Shown here piece by piece: positions 59,952 through 64,000 of a stretch of 64,000 bases of DNA. The translations under genes were made by a program, and so were the position numbers. The notes below the pieces were generated by a model that made no database searches, was not told where the DNA came from, and saw nothing but the letters and a program-made list of their open reading frames with translations. Source of the DNA: Panulirus ornatus (taxonomy: Eukaryota; Arthropoda; Malacostraca; Decapoda; Palinuridae); assembly GCF_036320965.1 (NCBI RefSeq), contig NC_092240.1, positions 15,457,501 to 15,521,500 of the forward strand, read 5' to 3'. The number at the start of each line of letters is the position of its first letter. Position 1 is the stretch's first letter.

Positions 59952-61275
59952 AGAAATACTTAGAAAAGCAAATGGATTTGTATGTAGCATTTATGGATCT
60001 GGAGAAGGCATATGATAGAGTTGATAGAGATGCTCTGTGGAAGGTATTAAGAATATATGGTGTGGGAGGCAAGTTGTTAGAAGCAGTGAAAAGTTTTTAT
60101 CGAGGATGTAAGGCATGTGTACGTGTAGGAAGAGAGGAAAGTGATTGGTTCTCAGTGAATGTAGGTTTGCGGCAGGGGTGTGTGATGTCTCCATGGTTGT
60201 TTAATTTGTTTATGGATGGGTTGTTAGGGAGGTAAATGCAAGAGTCTTGGAAAGAGGGGCAAGTATGAAGTCTGTTGGGGATGAGAGAGCTTGGGAAGTG
60301 AGTCAGTTGTTGTTCGCTGATGATACAGCGCTGGTGGCGGATTCATGTGAGAAACTGCAGAAGCTGGTGACGGAGTTTGGTAAAGTGTGTGGAAGAAGAA
60401 AGTTAAGAGTAAATGTGAATAAGAGCAAGGTTATTAGGTACAGTAGGGTTGAGGGTCAAGTCAATTGGGAGGTGAGTTTGAATGGTGAAAAACTGGAGGA
60501 AGTGAAGTGTTTTAGATATCTGGGAGTGGATCTGTCAGCGGATGGAACCATGGAAGCGGAAGTGGATCATAGGGTGGGGGAGGGGGCGAAAATTTTGGGA
60601 GCCTTGAAAAATGTGTGGAAGTCGAGAACATTATCCCGGAAAGCAAAAATGGGTATGTTTGAAGGAATAGTAGTTCCAACAATGTTGTATGGTTGCGAGG
60701 CGTGGGCTATGGATAGAGTTGTGCGCAGGAGGATGGATGTGCTGGAAATGAGATGTTTGAGGACAATGTGTGGTGTGAGGTGGTTTGATCGAGTAAGTAA
60801 CGTAAGGGTAAGAGAGATGTGTGGAAATAAAAAGAGCGTGGTTGAGAGAGCAGAAGAGGGTGTTTTAAAATGGTTTGGGCACATGGAGAGAATGAGTGAG
60901 GAAAGATTGACCAAGAGGATATATGTGTCGGAGGTGGAGGGAACGAGGAGAAGAGGGTGACCAAATTGGAGGTGGAAAGATGGAGTGAAAAAGATTTTGT
61001 GTGATCGGGGCCTGAACATGCAGGAGGGTGAAAGGAGGGCAAGGAATAGAGTGAATTGGAGCGATGTGGTATACAGGGGTTGACGTGCTGTCAGTGGATT
61101 GAATCAAGGCATGTGAAGCGTCCGGGGTAAACCATGGAAAGCTGTGTAGGTATGTATATTTGTGTGTGTGGACGTGTGTATGTACATGTGTATGGGGGGG
61201 GTTGGGCCATTTCTTTCGTCTGTTTCCTTGCGCTACCTCGCAAACGCGGGAGACAGCGACAAAGTATAAAAAAAA
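59952..61275 (+). pseudogene. LINE A copy C: direct RT segment, 3' region and tail
   Basis: Continues the element in sense: KYLEKQMDLYVAFMDLEKAY, DRVDRDALWKVLRIYGVGGK, RQGCVMSPWLFNLFMDG, LLFADDTALVADS (FADD box at about 60313), KSKVIRYSRVEG, YLGVDLSADG, LYGCEAWAMDRVVRRRMDVL and HMERMSEERLTKR. A one-base deletion (about 60217, GGATGGG for GGATGGGG in copy D) shifts the frame. A TGA at about 60958 replaces the CGA of RRGRPNW. The protein would end at the TGA of GGGGTTGACG (about 61081). A 3' region of about 190 bases and the CGCGGGAGACAGCGACAAAG tail follow, then an A run. Otherwise about 1% different from copy D by eye. Confidence 0.95.
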
Positions 61276-61356
<81 letters not shown>

Positions 61357-61375
61357 GTGTGTGTGTGTGTGTGAA
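61276..61375. repeat. A-tail followed by compound (TA)n-(TG)n
   Basis: About 27 A, then TA units to 61350, then TG units. It grows from the LINE A tail. Confidence 0.95.
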
Positions 61376-61887
61376 TCTATCTGTATACTAAGAAGAAAGT
61401 AAGATTACCTCAAGTAAAGATTACAGATAATTTGACAAGAGATCTGATAACATAAGGGGCTATTGTTACAGATGACTGAATCTCATTACACTTATCTTTC
61501 CATAACTGTGACACATTCCAATAAGCTAAGGTCATCCTCGTGTGACACTCGGAGCGTCGAGACTGTCACACGACAGCAAACAGACCCACGAAACACTGTT
61601 GACCTAACAATACCAGTAGCCTAGCATTCCTTATCGCCGTTCATTTATCTACCTAATGAAAGATCTGTCCCATACCGCCACGCTTTGTCAGCAGTCGTAC
61701 AAAGGATACTGAGATACTGGTGGAGAACTATACACACACGCCGCCAGGATTAAGCCGTTATGAAACCTACATGAGATAAAGACATACCCGGATATTAGCT
61801 GCGTGTAGGAGTGTCTCGAAATAGATCCAAATGAATTTGAATCGCATTTAGATATACTGCTAATATTAATACCACTGCAGTAATGAT
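61376..61887. other. Unassigned sequence
   Basis: No recognised repeat or gene. Confidence 0.45.
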
Positions 61888-61924
61888 AATAACAATAATA
61901 ATAATAATAATAACAATAATAATG

Positions 61925-61958
<34 letters not shown>

Positions 61959-61987
61959 TAATACTAATAATAGTAATAATGATGATG

Positions 61988-62039
<52 letters not shown>

Positions 62040-62048
62040 TAATAATTG
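61888..62048. repeat. Imperfect (AAT)n trinucleotide tract
   Basis: AAT/GAT triplets, similar to the tract at 5.74 kb. All minus and plus open frames here are translations of it. Confidence 0.9.
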
Positions 62049-62430
62049 GGCCTATCCTCTCGTCCTGTGGAAGGTTCCAGGTGAGGAACTGGGAAAATGT
62101 AGATCGCCCTTCGAACTCTGACGTAATGTCGAGCTGTAGCATCATTTCGAACCTATTGTTTTCGTGTCTCTTACTCATATCCACCTGCGTGTTAATCCCA
62201 CATGAGACATACATCCTGGCTGGATCAAGGGGAAAAGGATGTGTTTATCTCAGTGTGTTGACTGAGTCATGTGGTCCCGTGCGGCTGCGCGCGTGTGTGT
62301 GTGTGTGTGTGTATGGTATTTCGAAAACAACGCAGGAGTCAATAAACATTCGTCCTATGGTAAATCTGGTATGTCTTCCGTGCTTGCTCGAGTAACTGTA
62401 GACTTTCTTGCTGATATATATATTATATCA
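62049..62430. other. Unassigned sequence
   Basis: Only a short GT run at 62292-62312 stands out. Confidence 0.45.
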
Positions 62431-62458
62431 TTTATTTTTTTTATTATACTTTGTCGCT
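62431..62458 (-). mobile_element. Antisense LINE A tail scrap
   Basis: The minus strand reads AGCGACAAAGTATAATAAAA followed by more A, identical to the end of the LINE A tail at 9.45 kb. It is fused directly to the 5' end of LINE A copy D in opposite orientation. Confidence 0.7.
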
Positions 62459-64000
62459 TTGAGTGGTGGGATGAAGAAGTAAGAGTATTAGTGAAAGAGA
62501 AGAGGGAGGCATTTGGACGATTTTTGCAGGGAAAAATGCAATTGAGTGGGAGAAGTATAAAAGAAAGAGACAAGAGGTCAAGAGAAAGGTGCAAGAGGTG
62601 AAAAAAAGGGCAAATGAGAGTTGGGGTGAGAGACTATCAGTAAATTTTAGGGAGAATAAAAAGATGTTCTGGAAGGAGGTAAATAGGGTGCGTAAGACAA
62701 GGGAGCAAATGGGAACTTCAGTGAAGGGCGTAAATGGGGAGGTGATAACAAGTAGTGGTGATGTGAGAAGGAGATGGAATGAGTATTTTGAAGGTTTGTT
62801 GAATGTGTCTGATGACAGAGTGGCAGATATAGGGTGTTTTGGTCGAGGTGGTGTGCAAAGTGCGAGGGTTAGGGAAAATGATTTGGTAAACAGAGAAGAG
62901 GTAGTAAAAGCTTTGCGGAAGATGAAAGCCGGCAAGGCAGCAGGTTTGGATGGTATTGCAGTGGAATTTATAAAAAAAGGGGGTGACTGTATTGTTGACT
63001 GGTTGGTAAGGTTATTTAATGTATGTATGACTCATGGTGAGGTGCCTGAGGATTGGCGGAATGCGTGCATAGTGCCATTGTACAAAGGCAAAGGGGATAA
63101 GAGTGAGTGCTCAAATTACAGAGGTATAAGTTTGTTGAGTATTCCTGGTAAATTATATGGGAGGGTATTGATTGAGAGGGTGAAGGCATGTACAGAGCAT
63201 CAGATTGGGGAAGAGCAGTGTGGTTTCAGAAGTGGTAGAGGATGTGTGGATCAGGTGTTTGCTTTGAAGAATGTATGTGAGAAATACTTAGAAAAGCAAA
63301 TGGATTTGTATGTAGCATTTATGGATCTGGAGAAGGCATATGATAGAGTTGATAGAGATGCTCTGTGGAAGGTATTAAGAATATATGGTGTGGGAGGCAA
63401 GTTGTTAGAAGCAGTGAAAAGTTTTTATCGAGGATGTAAGGCATGTGTACGTGTAGGAAGAGAGGAAAGTGATTGGTTCTCAGCGAATGTAGGTTTGCGG
63501 CAGGGGTGTGTGATGTCTCCATGGTTGTTTAATTTGTTTATGGATGGGGTTGTTAGGGAGGTAAATGCAAGAGTCTTGGAAAGAGGGGCAAGTATGAAGT
63601 CTGTTGGGGATGAGAGAGCTTGGGAAGTGAGTCAGTTGTTGTTCGCTGATGATACAGCGCTGGTGGCGGATTCATGTGAGAAACTGCAGAAGCTGGTGAC
63701 GGAGTTTGGTAAAGTGTGTGGAAGAAGAAAGTTAAGAGTAAATGTGAATAAGAGCAAGGTTATTAGGTACAGTAGGGTTGAGGGTCAAGTCAATTGGGAG
63801 GTGAGTTTGAATGGAGAAAAACTGGAGGAAGTGAAGTGTTTTAGATATCTGGGAGTGGATCTGTCAGCGGATAGAACCATGGAAGCGGAAGTGGATCATA
63901 GGGTGGGGGAGGGGGCGAAAATTTTGGGAGCCTTGAAAAATGTGTGGAAGTCGAGAACATTATCCCGGAAAGCAAAAATGGGTATGTTTGAAGGAATAGT
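62459..64000 (+). mobile_element. LINE A copy D, 5'-truncated, runs past the window end
   Basis: Begins at GAGTGGTGGGATGAAGAAGT (EWWDEEVRVLVKEKREAFGR), in the linker upstream of the RT, and runs in normal order to the end of the window at GGTATGTTTGAAGGAATAGT. Endonuclease and 5' region are absent. The family is a single-RT non-LTR retrotransposon. Motif style (GRGCVDQVFAL, FMDLEKAYDRVDRDALW, LYGCEAW) looks RTE-like, but the clade was not tested. Confidence 0.95.
62535..64000 (+). CDS. LINE A reverse transcriptase (partial, open to window end)
   Basis: An uninterrupted frame of nearly 490 codons, first Met at 62664 in the linker. It covers RT motifs in order: GKAAGLDGIAVEFIKKGG, IVPLYKGKGDKSECSNYRGI, EEQCGFRSGRGCVDQVFALK (about 63.2 kb), VAFMDLEKAYDRVDRDALW (palm motif A Asp, 63.32 kb), LRQGCVMSPWLFNLFMDGVV (motif B, 63.5 kb), QLLFADDTALVADS (motif C, 63.64 kb) and YLGVDLSADRTMEAEVDH. 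The enzyme copies its own RNA into DNA at a nicked target. Relative to copy C, one base is missing near 62532 (GGGAAAAATG for GGGAAGAAATG), so this frame does not join the EWWDEEVRVLVKEKREAF frame upstream. Confidence 0.9.

Overview
The window looks like eukaryotic nuclear DNA, most likely from an arthropod and probably a decapod crustacean. The evidence is very long, pure dinucleotide microsatellites (TA, CT/GA, CA/GT), degenerate arrays of the arthropod telomere-type motif TTAGG, several kinds of non-LTR retrotransposon, a Penelope-like element with a GIY-YIG domain, and tRNA-derived SINE-like sequences. The taxon is inferred. No sequence here identifies a species. There are no bacterial-type genes, operons, ribosomal RNA genes or convincing functional tRNA genes.

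Layout. 0-11 kb: microsatellites and minisatellites, two copies of a short A-tailed retroelement (called TA-SINE below), a Penelope-like element (4.49-5.64 kb, minus) and two 3' fragments of LINE family A. 11.7-15.7 kb: a 63-bp VNTR running straight into about 3.8 kb of an 18-bp minisatellite. 16-21 kb: mostly non-coding, with a LINE A fragment cut by a TA-SINE. 21.1-26.3 kb: a polypurine tract followed by about 4.75 kb of an almost perfectly uniform 21-bp satellite with a decayed right edge. 26-38 kb: microsatellites, a 19-bp array, four TA-SINE copies, LINE 3' ends and a small rearranged Penelope fragment. 38-40 kb: a 101-bp dimeric repeat and three blocks related to the 21-bp satellite, one of them expanded as a 24-bp unit. 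40.7-48 kb: old, decayed LINEs of two further kinds (a CR1/L2-like one and one with an RNase H domain). 48-54 kb: mostly unrecognised sequence with degenerate minisatellites. 54.6-57 kb: an inverted pair of tRNA-like SINEs, a third copy, and a degenerate LINE A. 58.5-59 kb: TTAGG-like repeats. 59.1-64 kb: two young LINE A copies, one with an internal 5' inversion and one running off the window end.

No host gene could be established. Most very long open frames here are products of tandem repeats whose unit is a multiple of three. Real coding information is confined to retroelement remnants. Two short stretches (about 3.76-3.94 kb minus and 28.12-28.40 kb plus) look somewhat protein-like and are listed with low confidence.

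The most informative structures are evolutionary: a LINE and a SINE family sharing the same 3' tail, twin-priming-type inversions in a LINE and in a Penelope fragment, and a dispersed minisatellite family that has expanded several times with different unit lengths.
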